Shown piece after piece: positions 35,830 to 43,847 of a stretch of 64,000 nucleotides of DNA. The translations under genes and the position numbers were made by a program. This DNA is from Marinobacter nitratireducens (GTDB lineage Bacteria > Pseudomonadota > Gammaproteobacteria > Pseudomonadales > Oleiphilaceae), in contig NZ_ANIE01000003.1 in assembly GCF_000708045.1 (NCBI RefSeq), forward strand, positions 620,001-684,000, written 5' to 3'. Each line of letters opens with the position of its first letter. Within the stretch, counting starts at the first letter, position 1. The notes under the pieces were generated by a model that saw nothing but the letters and a program-made list of their open reading frames with translations, was not told the origin of the DNA and did not search any database.

Positions 35830-36729
35830 CTATTCAGAGGGAAAGCTGAATTCGCTCTCACAGATCGCCCGAACCCCATCATGGGTCAGTTTCTTGCCTC
35901 GGGTAATCGCAAAAAGCTCATCCTTCACCTCTTCGATGGAGGTAATATGTTCAACCTCGTACTGTCGACAAACCTCGTCACGAATCACAGTTGGAGCCGC
36001 AAAGACGCCCTCGCCTTCCCGCCCGAAAACCTTGATCAGCGCACTGTCATCAACTCTGGCCACCACGTTCATTCGAACCCCATGCAGCGAGAACCAGTTC
36101 ATCAGCCGTTCAAAGTACGGCGCGTCAGTCGCATTCGCGAGCAGTGGCTGCCCGTTGAGTGACTGCGGAAACCCGTCACGCAGCCGGTCCGCCATCTTGG
36201 GCTCTGCGAAAAGGCTGATACTCGAACCTACCAAGGGATGCACGGTGAAGGCACCGTATTCGTCCATACTGGGCATGCGATCCGTAAGCACGAGATCCAG
36301 CTCATTTCTCTTTAGCCCGAGTGTGAGGTCCTCTGTTGCCCCGGTCCGGCATTCAAGGTGCACAGCCCTTGGCAACTTCATGGCCGGCTGCAGCAGATAA
36401 AACGCAATCATCTTGTGGATCGACGCTGACACACCGGCTGACAGCGTCAGCGGACGCTCCTCCGGCGCTTGGCGCAGGATGTCATTAAGTTCGCCGGTTA
36501 GCGCAAAAATATCATTCGCATACCCGAGCACGGTACGCCCGAGGTCGGTCATCACCAGGCGCCTGCGTTCGCGCTGGAACAGCAACCCGCCAAGCGCGGA
36601 TTCGAATGTCGCCAGTTGCCCGCTCAGAGTCTGTGGTGCGAGCTCCAGTACTTCGCTGGCACGCGCAATGGAGCCTTCACGACTGATCACCCAGAAATAG
36701 TACAGGTGGCGCAGATTGAGCTGATCCAT
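35830..36729 (-). CDS. NhaR-like LysR-family transcriptional regulator
   Basis: 299 residues. The N-terminal winged HTH begins LNLRHLYYFWVISREGSIARASEVLELAPQTLSGQL, a variant close to the NhaR subgroup (NHLYYFW...TPQTITGQ). The C-terminal half is the usual effector domain with LVLTDRMPS. NhaR responds to sodium and pH in E. coli; whether that holds here cannot be seen, as no nhaA lies in the window. Confidence 0.85.
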   Translation of the reverse strand: MDQLNLRHLYYFWVISREGSIARASEVLELAPQTLSGQLATFESALGGLLFQRERRRLVMTDLGRTVLGYANDIFALTGELNDILRQAPEERPLTLSAGVSASIHKMIAFYLLQPAMKLPRAVHLECRTGATEDLTLGLKRNELDLVLTDRMPSMDEYGAFTVHPLVGSSISLFAEPKMADRLRDGFPQSLNGQPLLANATDAPYFERLMNWFSLHGVRMNVVARVDDSALIKVFGREGEGVFAAPTVIRDEVCRQYEVEHITSIEEVKDELFAITRGKKLTHDGVRAICESEFSFPSE

Positions 36730-36749
36730 AAATAATAATTCCCTGAACT

Positions 36750-37367
36750 TCAGGATGGACGCGGGATCTTGAGAATTTCGCCGAAGGTGACATATTCACT
36801 GCCCCCCAGTCGACCGATGGGGTCAATGGCGTCACCACGAATTTTCAGCCGCCCCTTGTCGTCCTCGGAGGTCACCGTATCGTCCAGATAGACGCCCTTC
36901 ACTCGCCCGAATATGAGGGATTGCGGACCGGCTCCGATCTCCTTGATCTCTTCCAGCTCGCAGGCCATGGCCACCCGACAGTCTTTCAACCTCGGAAGAC
37001 GGGAGCCGGAGAATGACACCAGTTCGAGGCCGAGATTATCAAGCTCTGATTCGCCCAGCGGCAAGGTTCGGGAGGTTTCTGTTACCGCACCGGCGAGTTC
37101 TCGATGAGCAATATGCAACACGAAGTCCTTTCTCTGTTCGATATTGACCCGCGTATCCTTGTTGGTTTTATCCGTTGGCTTATGCCCCACCGATAGCATG
37201 ACCAGAGGCGGATTGCTGGTAATGGGCGTAAAAAACGAAAACGGCGCGAGGTTGTAGCCCCCATCCGGATTCTCGCTCAATACCCAGGCCACAGGCCTCG
37301 GAATAGCAGTCTGGGTGAGTACGTGATAGATATCGGTCGGCTTCATCCCCTCAAAATCGATGAACAC
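36750..37367 (-). CDS. Flavin reductase family (FMN-binding split barrel) protein
   Basis: 205 residues from a GTG at 37367. AAGGAG lies 8 bases upstream, and the GTG shares a base with the MFS stop (TAGTG), which decides the start over the ATG at 37346. The protein has the flavin-reductase core: AIPRPVAWVLSENPDGGYNLAPFSFFTPITSNPP then LHIAHRELAGAV. It binds FMN and may reduce flavin for a partner oxygenase or act directly on a small substrate. Coupled to the MFS gene. Confidence 0.82.
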   Translation of the reverse strand: MFIDFEGMKPTDIYHVLTQTAIPRPVAWVLSENPDGGYNLAPFSFFTPITSNPPLVMLSVGHKPTDKTNKDTRVNIEQRKDFVLHIAHRELAGAVTETSRTLPLGESELDNLGLELVSFSGSRLPRLKDCRVAMACELEEIKEIGAGPQSLIFGRVKGVYLDDTVTSEDDKGRLKIRGDAIDPIGRLGGSEYVTFGEILKIPRPS

Positions 37368-38563
37368 TAGTCGTCTCCTTTGACAATTGCCTTGTTTTCC
37401 GGTCGCCGTGAAAGCCAAACCAGCATAAGCATGCCGTGCAGAATGAGGAACGGAACCGGCAACATCACCAGCCCGGACCAGCCCAGCCAACTCAGAACCG
37501 CACCCGCCGAGAGCGCCGCCGTCGCCTGAGATCCAAAAACCATCATGTCGTTCAAACCCTGAACGCGGAAACGCTCTTCATCACGGTAACCCTGCGGCAA
37601 CAGCGAGGTTCCGCCCACGAAGAGAAAGTTCCAGCCCACGCCGAGAAGCAATAAGGCCCAAAGGTAGTGGTGAAAAGAAATACCACTGGCTGCCAGAACA
37701 ACGCACACGGCATAGGCCAGCAGGCCCGCTGCCATCATGCGAGGGATCCCAACAACCCGAACCAGCCACCCACTGACAAGCGACGGCAGATACATGGCAA
37801 CGATGTGGAGCTGGATGACCCGCTTCGCGTCGTCCAGTTGGTGGCCCGCCATTTCGGTCATGCTCAGGGGTGTTGCCGTCATGATGAAGCTCATAACGGC
37901 ATAGCCCACGCCCGCCGCGCTGATGGCTGCCCAGACCAGCGGATTCCGCAAGATCTCACTTAACGGGCGACCACCGCCAACATGGTGCTCAGCGACCCGT
38001 TCGGAGCTTGCTCTGTAGCCGAGGCCGAGGATGACAAACGCTGAGAGCTGCACCAGTGCCAGGCCCACCCAGCTCACCAGAAATGGATAGGATTGGTCGG
38101 AATGGCTCCCCAATGCGGCGATTTCAGGCCCGAGCCAGGCCGCCCCCAAGCCGCCGAGGAGGACTCGAGCCGCAGCGGTTCCAGCTAACCCGGGCGGCAC
38201 CGATTCCATGGCGGCAAAACGATACTGATGAACGACTGCCAGACCGGTTCCGCCAACGATCGCCGACAGACACAACAGGGGAAACATGCCTTGCCAGGAC
38301 GCAAGCGCGCCAAGGACGCCCGCAACGATGCCCATGCCCGCGCCCAACAGCATCACAAGCTTTCGCCCGACACGCTCCATCAACCAGGTCGCGGGCTTGA
38401 TCGCGAGAACCGTGCCGACAACCACAAGTCCCACCGGCAAGGTCGCAAACTCCGGTGCGGGAGCGAGCAGGCGCCCCTGGATACTACCAATGAAAACAAT
38501 AAACGGCGCTGTGCACATAGCCAGCGCCTGAGCGGCTATCAGCACCCATACGTTCAGGGGCAT
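37367..38563 (-). CDS. Major facilitator superfamily transporter
   Basis: 398 residues from the ATG at 38563; an earlier in-frame start lies inside cheR. About 12 membrane helices are visible, with the A-like loop motif WLMERVGRKLVMLLG between helices 2 and 3. The substrate is not evident. It overlaps the 3' end of cheR by a few inverted bases and couples to the flavin reductase, so it may be transcribed with the chemotaxis genes without sharing their role. Confidence 0.85.
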   Translation of the reverse strand: MPLNVWVLIAAQALAMCTAPFIVFIGSIQGRLLAPAPEFATLPVGLVVVGTVLAIKPATWLMERVGRKLVMLLGAGMGIVAGVLGALASWQGMFPLLCLSAIVGGTGLAVVHQYRFAAMESVPPGLAGTAAARVLLGGLGAAWLGPEIAALGSHSDQSYPFLVSWVGLALVQLSAFVILGLGYRASSERVAEHHVGGGRPLSEILRNPLVWAAISAAGVGYAVMSFIMTATPLSMTEMAGHQLDDAKRVIQLHIVAMYLPSLVSGWLVRVVGIPRMMAAGLLAYAVCVVLAASGISFHHYLWALLLLGVGWNFLFVGGTSLLPQGYRDEERFRVQGLNDMMVFGSQATAALSAGAVLSWLGWSGLVMLPVPFLILHGMLMLVWLSRRPENKAIVKGDD

Positions 38564-38567
38564 GATG

Positions 38568-39395
38568 CTATTTTTTCCTGTAGATAATGCCAGGGTGGCA
38601 CTGGACCATCTCATACAGGTGAGGCAATCCGTTCAGGGATTCCGATGCACCAAGAATGAGGTAGCCTCCCGGGTTCAGCGTGGCGTGAATTCGGGCAAGT
38701 ATGTCTTTCTTGAGCTCCGCAGAGAAATAGATCAGCACATTGCGGCACATCACAATGTCAAACTTGCCGAACATATAGCGGTCCAGGAGATTAAGCTCCT
38801 TGAATTCCACCATGCTTTTGAGCTGTGGCCGGATCTGCCAGCCACCATTTGGTGAGGGGGAAAAGAACTGCTTTTGCCGTTCCGGTGAGAGCCCGCGACC
38901 AATCGCGAGCATCTCGTATTCGCCTTTGCGGGCAACCTCGAGGACACTCTTGGATATGTCGGTTGCTGTAATCCGAACATCACGGAGCTTACCCGGGCGG
39001 GTTCGACGAAATTCCTCCAGCACCATGCCGATCGAATAAGGTTCCTGCCCCGTCGAACACGCGGCAGACCATATTCTTAATGGCTGCAATCCATTGCGCT
39101 CGGCAAACTCCGGCAGAAGCTTCTCCTGAAGGATTCGGAATGGATGGTTATCGCGAAACCACAGGGTTTCGTTGGTCGTCATCGCGTCGATGACCACTTC
39201 CCTGAGTCCGCCGCGCCCAGGGCGCTTGAGACGCTCAAGCAACTCACCCAAAGAGTTGAGCTGATTTTCCTCCAGAATACGACGTAGCCGGCTTTTTACC
39301 AGGTACTGTTTATTTTCTCCGAGCAAAATGCCACACGCATCCTGCAGGAATGTTTTGAATGCTTCGTATTCCTGTGGGGTGATATCCGCTTTCAT
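38568..39395 (-). CDS. cheR: Chemotaxis protein methyltransferase CheR
   Basis: 275 residues. An N-terminal all-helical domain is followed by the SAM-binding domain with IWSAACSTGQEPYSIGM and CRNVLIYFS. It methylates glutamates on chemoreceptors. It lies 37 bases downstream of cheV, as in Pseudomonas. Confidence 0.94.
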   Translation of the reverse strand: MKADITPQEYEAFKTFLQDACGILLGENKQYLVKSRLRRILEENQLNSLGELLERLKRPGRGGLREVVIDAMTTNETLWFRDNHPFRILQEKLLPEFAERNGLQPLRIWSAACSTGQEPYSIGMVLEEFRRTRPGKLRDVRITATDISKSVLEVARKGEYEMLAIGRGLSPERQKQFFSPSPNGGWQIRPQLKSMVEFKELNLLDRYMFGKFDIVMCRNVLIYFSAELKKDILARIHATLNPGGYLILGASESLNGLPHLYEMVQCHPGIIYRKK

Positions 39396-39432
39396 TGGAT
39401 CTCTGTTCTGAGTGAATCCGTGAGCAACACCA

Positions 39433-40362
39433 TCATTCGCGGTCGATGATTTCCATTACTCGCTCTGCCAGTTCATCAGGACTGAACTTGGCCATAAAAT
39501 CATCCGCACCGACCTTCTGAACCATCGCCTTGTTGAAAACACCGCTTAACGAGGTGTGCAGCATGACAAACAAGTCACTCAGCGCCGGGTCCGACTTGCA
39601 ACGGGTAACCAGGGTGTAGCCATCCATCTCAGGCATTTCCACATCGGAAATGACCAGCTCGAAATGATCTGTCGCTTTGCTACCGTCTTCGGTGATTTCT
39701 TTCAGATACTCGTATGCCTGCTTTCCATCGTTTTTGAGAACGACCTCCATGCCAATGGCTGTGAGGCAGCGCTCAATCTGACGGCGAGCGACGGCGGAAT
39801 CATCCACGACGAGCACAGGCTTGTGCCCCGGAACGCGCTCAGCGCCTTTGCTGGCAATCGCTTCAGTGACCTCCTCCCGAAGCGGAGAAACTTCCGAAAG
39901 AATCTTCTCTACGTCGATGATTTCTACCAGTTTATCATCAATTTTCGTCACTGCGGTAAGGTAAACGTCCTTACCCGCGCCCTTCGGTGGCGGAAGAATG
40001 TCCTCCCAGTTCATGTTCATGATCCGGTCCACACCAGCGACAAGGAACCCCTGGGTTTTCCGGTTGTATTCGGTGATGATGATAAAACTGGTTGCCAGGT
40101 CTTCCTGGGGAATGCCGGAAAGACCGATGGACATGCCCAGATCAATAATGGGGATCGTTTCACCCCGGATATGAGCAACCCCTCGAACAACGGTTTTGCT
40201 GTTGGGAATGGAAGACAACCGGGGACACTGCAGAACCTCTTTCACTTTGAAGACATTGATGCCATACAGTTGCCGCCCCCTCAAGCGGAACAGCAGTAGC
40301 TCCAGGCGGTTCTGCCCTACCAGCTGGGTACGCTGGTTAACACTGTCCAATACCCCTGCCAT
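39433..40362 (-). CDS. cheV: Chemotaxis protein CheV
   Basis: 309 residues. A CheW-like domain (about 15-165) is fused to a receiver domain (about 180-305) with VLVVDDSAVARRQ and phosphoacceptor Asp in LVISDVEMPEMDGY. It couples receptors to CheA and can be tuned by phosphorylation. A good sigma-28-like promoter lies about 100 bases upstream, so it probably belongs to the late flagellar regulon. Confidence 0.95.
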   Translation of the reverse strand: MAGVLDSVNQRTQLVGQNRLELLLFRLRGRQLYGINVFKVKEVLQCPRLSSIPNSKTVVRGVAHIRGETIPIIDLGMSIGLSGIPQEDLATSFIIITEYNRKTQGFLVAGVDRIMNMNWEDILPPPKGAGKDVYLTAVTKIDDKLVEIIDVEKILSEVSPLREEVTEAIASKGAERVPGHKPVLVVDDSAVARRQIERCLTAIGMEVVLKNDGKQAYEYLKEITEDGSKATDHFELVISDVEMPEMDGYTLVTRCKSDPALSDLFVMLHTSLSGVFNKAMVQKVGADDFMAKFSPDELAERVMEIIDRE

Positions 40363-40465
40363 GTTTTTTCTCCTGCCCCGGAATCACACCGGCATGCATT
40401 TTGCTCTTATTCTGATCAGGAACGGTTCGACAAAAAGCCGACACCGTCGCATACAGTCAGCCCGA

Positions 40466-40492
40466 TTATCGGCGGGCACTCCCGAATCCTTA
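40466..40492 (-). promoter_or_regulatory. Candidate sigma-28 (FliA) promoter of cheV-cheR
   Basis: Read on the minus strand: TAAGGATT, 11 bases, GCCGATAA. The -10 matches the FliA consensus fully; the -35 matches 6 of 8 (TAAAGTTT) and the spacing is exact. It sits about 100 bases upstream of the cheV ATG. Confidence 0.7.
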
Positions 40493-40546
40493 GTGGTATT
40501 CGGAAAATACGCCCCATAAACGACAGCATAGGACAAACTGACACTG

Positions 40547-41248
40547 ATGCGCACCACCATTTTAAGCCTGATACTGTTATTGCCCGGTGTTAGCTGGGCC
40601 GCCTCTGGCCAAACCACGGCGGAACAGATCGATGGCGCTGTGAGCCGGTTTCTTGAGAACTTTGCCGCAGAGCAGGCCGAGTCCGGGTATCAGGTCAGCT
40701 ATGAGGCTGGCGATCTTGATAACCGTCTTACGCTGGCACCCTGTAAAGCGCCTCTGGCCGTTGAATTCACCGGTGATCCCTGGAAAAGCACACGCCCATC
40801 ACTGGAGGTCTCTTGCGAAGGCAAGCGCCCGTGGCGCATGTACGTTTCACCAAACGTCTCCATTCAGGGCCCGGCCCTGGTTGCGGCACGACCGCTGGCA
40901 AGAGGCGAAGTCCTGGACAGCAGTATGGTCACGAATCGCGAGGTACAGATCAACGCCAGCCGGCGTGGCTATATCCGGGATATCGCGAATGCCGAAGGCA
41001 TGGCGGTGCGCCGCCCGATAAGCAGTGGATCGCTCCTCACGCCCGATCTGCTTGATGCACCGATCGCCGTGAAACGAGGCGACCATGTTATGATTGTCGC
41101 CCGTAGCGGAACCTTCTCAGTGAGTTCTCGTGGTGAAGCGCTTGCGAACGCTTCGGTTGGCGAACAGGTACAAGTGCGGAACCTTCGATCTGATCGCACG
41201 ATCCGCGCCAGCGTCGTTGCCCCAGGCAAAGTAGAAATTCCCATGTGA
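40547..41248 (+). CDS. flgA: Flagellar basal body P-ring assembly chaperone
   Basis: 233 residues with an N-terminal signal peptide (MRTTILSLILLLPGVSWA). The C-terminal SAF-type domain has ALVAARPLARGEVLDSSMV and AVKRGDHVMIVARSGTF. It helps FlgI assemble into the P ring in the periplasm. It is divergent from cheV and followed by the flgM promoter. Confidence 0.92.
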   Translation: MRTTILSLILLLPGVSWAASGQTTAEQIDGAVSRFLENFAAEQAESGYQVSYEAGDLDNRLTLAPCKAPLAVEFTGDPWKSTRPSLEVSCEGKRPWRMYVSPNVSIQGPALVAARPLARGEVLDSSMVTNREVQINASRRGYIRDIANAEGMAVRRPISSGSLLTPDLLDAPIAVKRGDHVMIVARSGTFSVSSRGEALANASVGEQVQVRNLRSDRTIRASVVAPGKVEIPM

Positions 41249-41339
41249 TTCGTCCCCCGACCGGCAATCTTTTGCCACTCCGGCGGCACTGGTTTGCAGG
41301 TAAATGAACGGACGTTAATAAAAAGATGCCAAACAAGGC

Positions 41340-41366
41340 TAAAGAACCCGACGGCATGGCCGTTAA
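41340..41366 (+). promoter_or_regulatory. Sigma-28 (FliA) promoter of flgM
   Basis: TAAAGAAC, 11 bases, GCCGTTAA: near-consensus -35 and -10 at the exact 11-base spacing. It starts 90 bases upstream of the flgM ATG, matching the known FliA-dependent expression of flgM. Confidence 0.85.
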
Positions 41367-41429
41367 GCAGATATAAACTCGAGTAGGCTGTGCGCGTACA
41401 GCATGGCATCCAAACAAGCAGGTATTGAT

Positions 41430-41756
41430 ATGTCAGTTGACTTTAATGGAATTGGCCCCGGCCAGGTCAACACCCAGAGGACCACGGCCGACAAGTCCAC
41501 CGCCACCCAAAACACCAAGCCTTCCGCTGGCGAACAGGCCCGCACACAGGCACAGGGCGCACGTGGAGACCAGGTTAGTCTGAGCAATCAGGCCAAGAAC
41601 ATGAAACAGCTTGAGCAGAAGCTTGGCGACTATCCGGAAATGGATGATGAGCGCATTGCCGAGATTCGCTCTGCCCTTGAAAGCGGCACCTACAAGGTTG
41701 ACGCAGACAAAGTGGCCCAGAAAATGCTTGAGATGGATGAAAGCATTTTCGGATGA
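41430..41756 (+). CDS. flgM: Anti-sigma-28 factor FlgM
   Basis: 108 residues from the ATG at 41430, which has an AGG 8 bases upstream; an in-frame ATG at 41403 is less favoured. The N-terminal half is low-complexity and disordered, as in FlgM. The C-terminal half (VSLSNQAKNMKQLEQKL, then IRSALESGTYKVDADKVAQKML) is the sigma-28-binding part. It holds FliA inactive until the hook is complete and FlgM is exported. Confidence 0.92.
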   Translation: MSVDFNGIGPGQVNTQRTTADKSTATQNTKPSAGEQARTQAQGARGDQVSLSNQAKNMKQLEQKLGDYPEMDDERIAEIRSALESGTYKVDADKVAQKMLEMDESIFG

Positions 41757-41763
41757 GTAAAAC

Positions 41764-42234
41764 ATGGCCGCAATTGATGATCTCAAGCAACTCCTTTCTC
41801 AGGATGTTCGTCAGCTGGAAGCACTGACGGACATCCTCAAATCCGAGAAGGCATGCCTGGCCTCCTCTGACATCCAGTCCCTGCAAGCGCTGACCACTGA
41901 AAAGAACCAGCACCTTGGTGAGTTACGTGAGCGGGCGAAGAAGAAAATACACGCCCTGGTCGCCATGGGATATCGTCCGGAAACCGGCGATCCCTCGCGC
42001 TTTATTCGGAGTGCCGGTTTCACAGAGCTCTACGATGTCTGGCAGCAGGCGGATACTGGGCTAAAGCAATGCCAGGAGCTCAACCGTCATAACGGCAGGG
42101 TCCTGGGGCACCTCCAGACACGCCTCAATCGACTCACCGACATCTTCCGGGGCGCCAGCGGCCAGCAAAAGCTGTATGGTTCAACAGGGCATCAAACAAC
42201 GGTGTCCAGCCGAAACGTACTCGCAAGCGCCTGA
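41764..42234 (+). CDS. flgN: Flagellar export chaperone FlgN
   Basis: 156 residues, mostly helical, starting 7 bases after flgM. The N-terminal helix pair (LKQLLSQDVRQLEALTDILKSEKACLASSD) fits the FlgN family, which guards the hook-associated proteins FlgK and FlgL before secretion. A terminator follows. Confidence 0.88.
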   Translation: MAAIDDLKQLLSQDVRQLEALTDILKSEKACLASSDIQSLQALTTEKNQHLGELRERAKKKIHALVAMGYRPETGDPSRFIRSAGFTELYDVWQQADTGLKQCQELNRHNGRVLGHLQTRLNRLTDIFRGASGQQKLYGSTGHQTTVSSRNVLASA

Positions 42235-42256
42235 GGCCTCCTCCTGCAACGGATCT

Positions 42257-42290
42257 AAAAAGCCCACCCGTGGATCGGGGTGGGCTTTTT
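42257..42290. terminator. Bidirectional terminator after flgN
   Basis: AAAAAGCCCACCCG pairs with CGGGGTGGGCTTTTT around a short loop. T-tracts on both strands let it end flgN and the convergent gene at 42308. Confidence 0.92.
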
Positions 42291-42307
42291 CGTTTCGAGC
42301 CCAAAAA

Positions 42308-43042
42308 TTACCGTGTGTAGATCGTCATCCGGGAATCAGGATGAAAGCGGATATCGTTGATGCTGATATTCCCCATCGCGGGACTGGCTCCTCCAACCAC
42401 ACGGATGTTGTCCATTCTGACCTGATCAATCCGCTCCGGCAGTGCCAATATGAGCGCGCCATCCTCGCGAACGGAAAAGCGTGGCTGACCGTCCCGATAG
42501 TGAACGCCGGAAATCGTCAGGTCAGAATCGAGAAAATTAAGGACAGGCACAAAGATGTTCGCCGTAAGCTTGAGCCCTTCGATCGCATCGACCTGCTCAT
42601 CCTCTCCGGCCGCACCCGCCGCGGGCATATCCGAAATGCGCTCGATCCTCTCGAGCAGAGAGGTATCGCCCTGACCGGCGATGGATGACATCTCATCATC
42701 CGTCATGGCCAGCAGCCCTTTCCCCTCATATAACTGCCCGGCGTCATCTACCTGGGTGGCATTGGCGTTACTGCTGGCAGCAAAACTGACCAGAGGCTGG
42801 AACGGCAACGCAACCATGGTGACCAATGCTGCTGCGTTACGATAGCGGGATTGGTGTTTGAGGACACGATGCAGCTCTTTTTCGCTGATCCATCCTGCCT
42901 GGATAAAGACTTCACCCAGGCGTTGGCCGGTATCGCGCTGGAGCTTCAAGCCTTCCTCAAGCTGCGCTTGCGACAGATACCCTCGATTGATGAGAAGTCG
43001 ACCGAGTCGCGACTTTTCTTCAAATCCCTGACGGATTCTCAC
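42308..43042 (-). CDS. Membrane protein with MshEN/GspE-N-like domain and FilA-like exported part
   Basis: 244 residues from a GTG at 43042 with AAGGAG upstream. Residues 12-64 resemble the N-terminal domain of GspE/PilB/MshE ATPases (LGRLLINRGYLSQAQLEEGL, GEVFIQAGWISEKEL), which in MshE binds cyclic-di-GMP. Residues about 70-88 are one membrane helix. The rest begins with a FilA/DUF6160-like start (LLAMTDDEMSSIAGQG) and ends in a beta-rich region. There is no ATPase domain. I do not recognise the whole protein. It may link a cytoplasmic signal to a surface or periplasmic function, which is inference. Confidence 0.6.
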   Translation of the reverse strand: MRIRQGFEEKSRLGRLLINRGYLSQAQLEEGLKLQRDTGQRLGEVFIQAGWISEKELHRVLKHQSRYRNAAALVTMVALPFQPLVSFAASSNANATQVDDAGQLYEGKGLLAMTDDEMSSIAGQGDTSLLERIERISDMPAAGAAGEDEQVDAIEGLKLTANIFVPVLNFLDSDLTISGVHYRDGQPRFSVREDGALILALPERIDQVRMDNIRVVGGASPAMGNISINDIRFHPDSRMTIYTR

Positions 43043-43223
43043 GTGCTTCTCCTTATTTGACAGTGAAAACCGTACAACCCGGCCCGGTGTCTAAATTTTT
43101 TGTAGCCCTTTGAGCCTAGCAGACCTAAAACCAACACAATCTGCTAACATCCTGCTCAATAGTCGGGACAGGCTGATTATTGCAGGAATCCCGGCCAACA
43201 CTCACCAGGAGAAGCGTTTCGAA

Positions 43224-43844
43224 ATGATAAATTCCGTAAAAGCGACACATAATGTGATCCCGACCCTGCTTTTCACGCTGATGACCATGCTTTTTGTGCC
43301 ATTCGCTTCGGCGGACACAGGGGAAGCATCCGGCGATCCCGAGCTGCCGAAGGTTCGAGTACTCACAAGTGAAGGCGCGTTTGTGCTTCAGTTACGGCCT
43401 GATGTCGCCCCGGAAACCGTCAAGAACTTCCTTCAATATGTGTCTTCCGGCTTTTATGACGGAACTGTTTTTCACCGCGTGATCCCGGGCTTTATGGTTC
43501 AGGGCGGAGGCTTCACCGCCGACATGTCCCGTAAGACCACCCGTGATCCGATTACCAACGAGGCAACCCGCTCCCTGCCTAATCTCAGGGGCACCATAGC
43601 CATGGCGCGAACCAGCGCGCCCGACTCCGCCACATCACAGTTTTTCGTCAACGTGGTGAACAATGGCTTTCTGGATGCCGGTGTACGCGGAGCTGGCTAC
43701 GCCGTCTTTGGTAAGGTAACCGAAGGCATGGGCGTTGTTGACGCTATCGCCTCCAAGAAAACCGGTGTTTCACGAGGTATGGCCGATGTGCCGGTTGAGC
43801 CAATCATCATCGAAAGCATGTCCGTTATCGAACCGTCTTCCTGA
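43224..43844 (+). CDS. Periplasmic cyclophilin-type peptidyl-prolyl isomerase
   Basis: 206 residues from the ATG at 43224; AGGAG lies about 14 bases upstream, and a longer frame start at 43110 lacks a signal peptide at its end. A signal peptide ends near FASA. The cyclophilin core is intact: NFLQYVSSGFYDGTVFHRVIPGFMVQGG and MARTSAPDSATSQFFVN. It catalyses proline isomerisation in the periplasm. Confidence 0.9.
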   Translation: MINSVKATHNVIPTLLFTLMTMLFVPFASADTGEASGDPELPKVRVLTSEGAFVLQLRPDVAPETVKNFLQYVSSGFYDGTVFHRVIPGFMVQGGGFTADMSRKTTRDPITNEATRSLPNLRGTIAMARTSAPDSATSQFFVNVVNNGFLDAGVRGAGYAVFGKVTEGMGVVDAIASKKTGVSRGMADVPVEPIIIESMSVIEPSS

Positions 43845-43847
43845 TTC

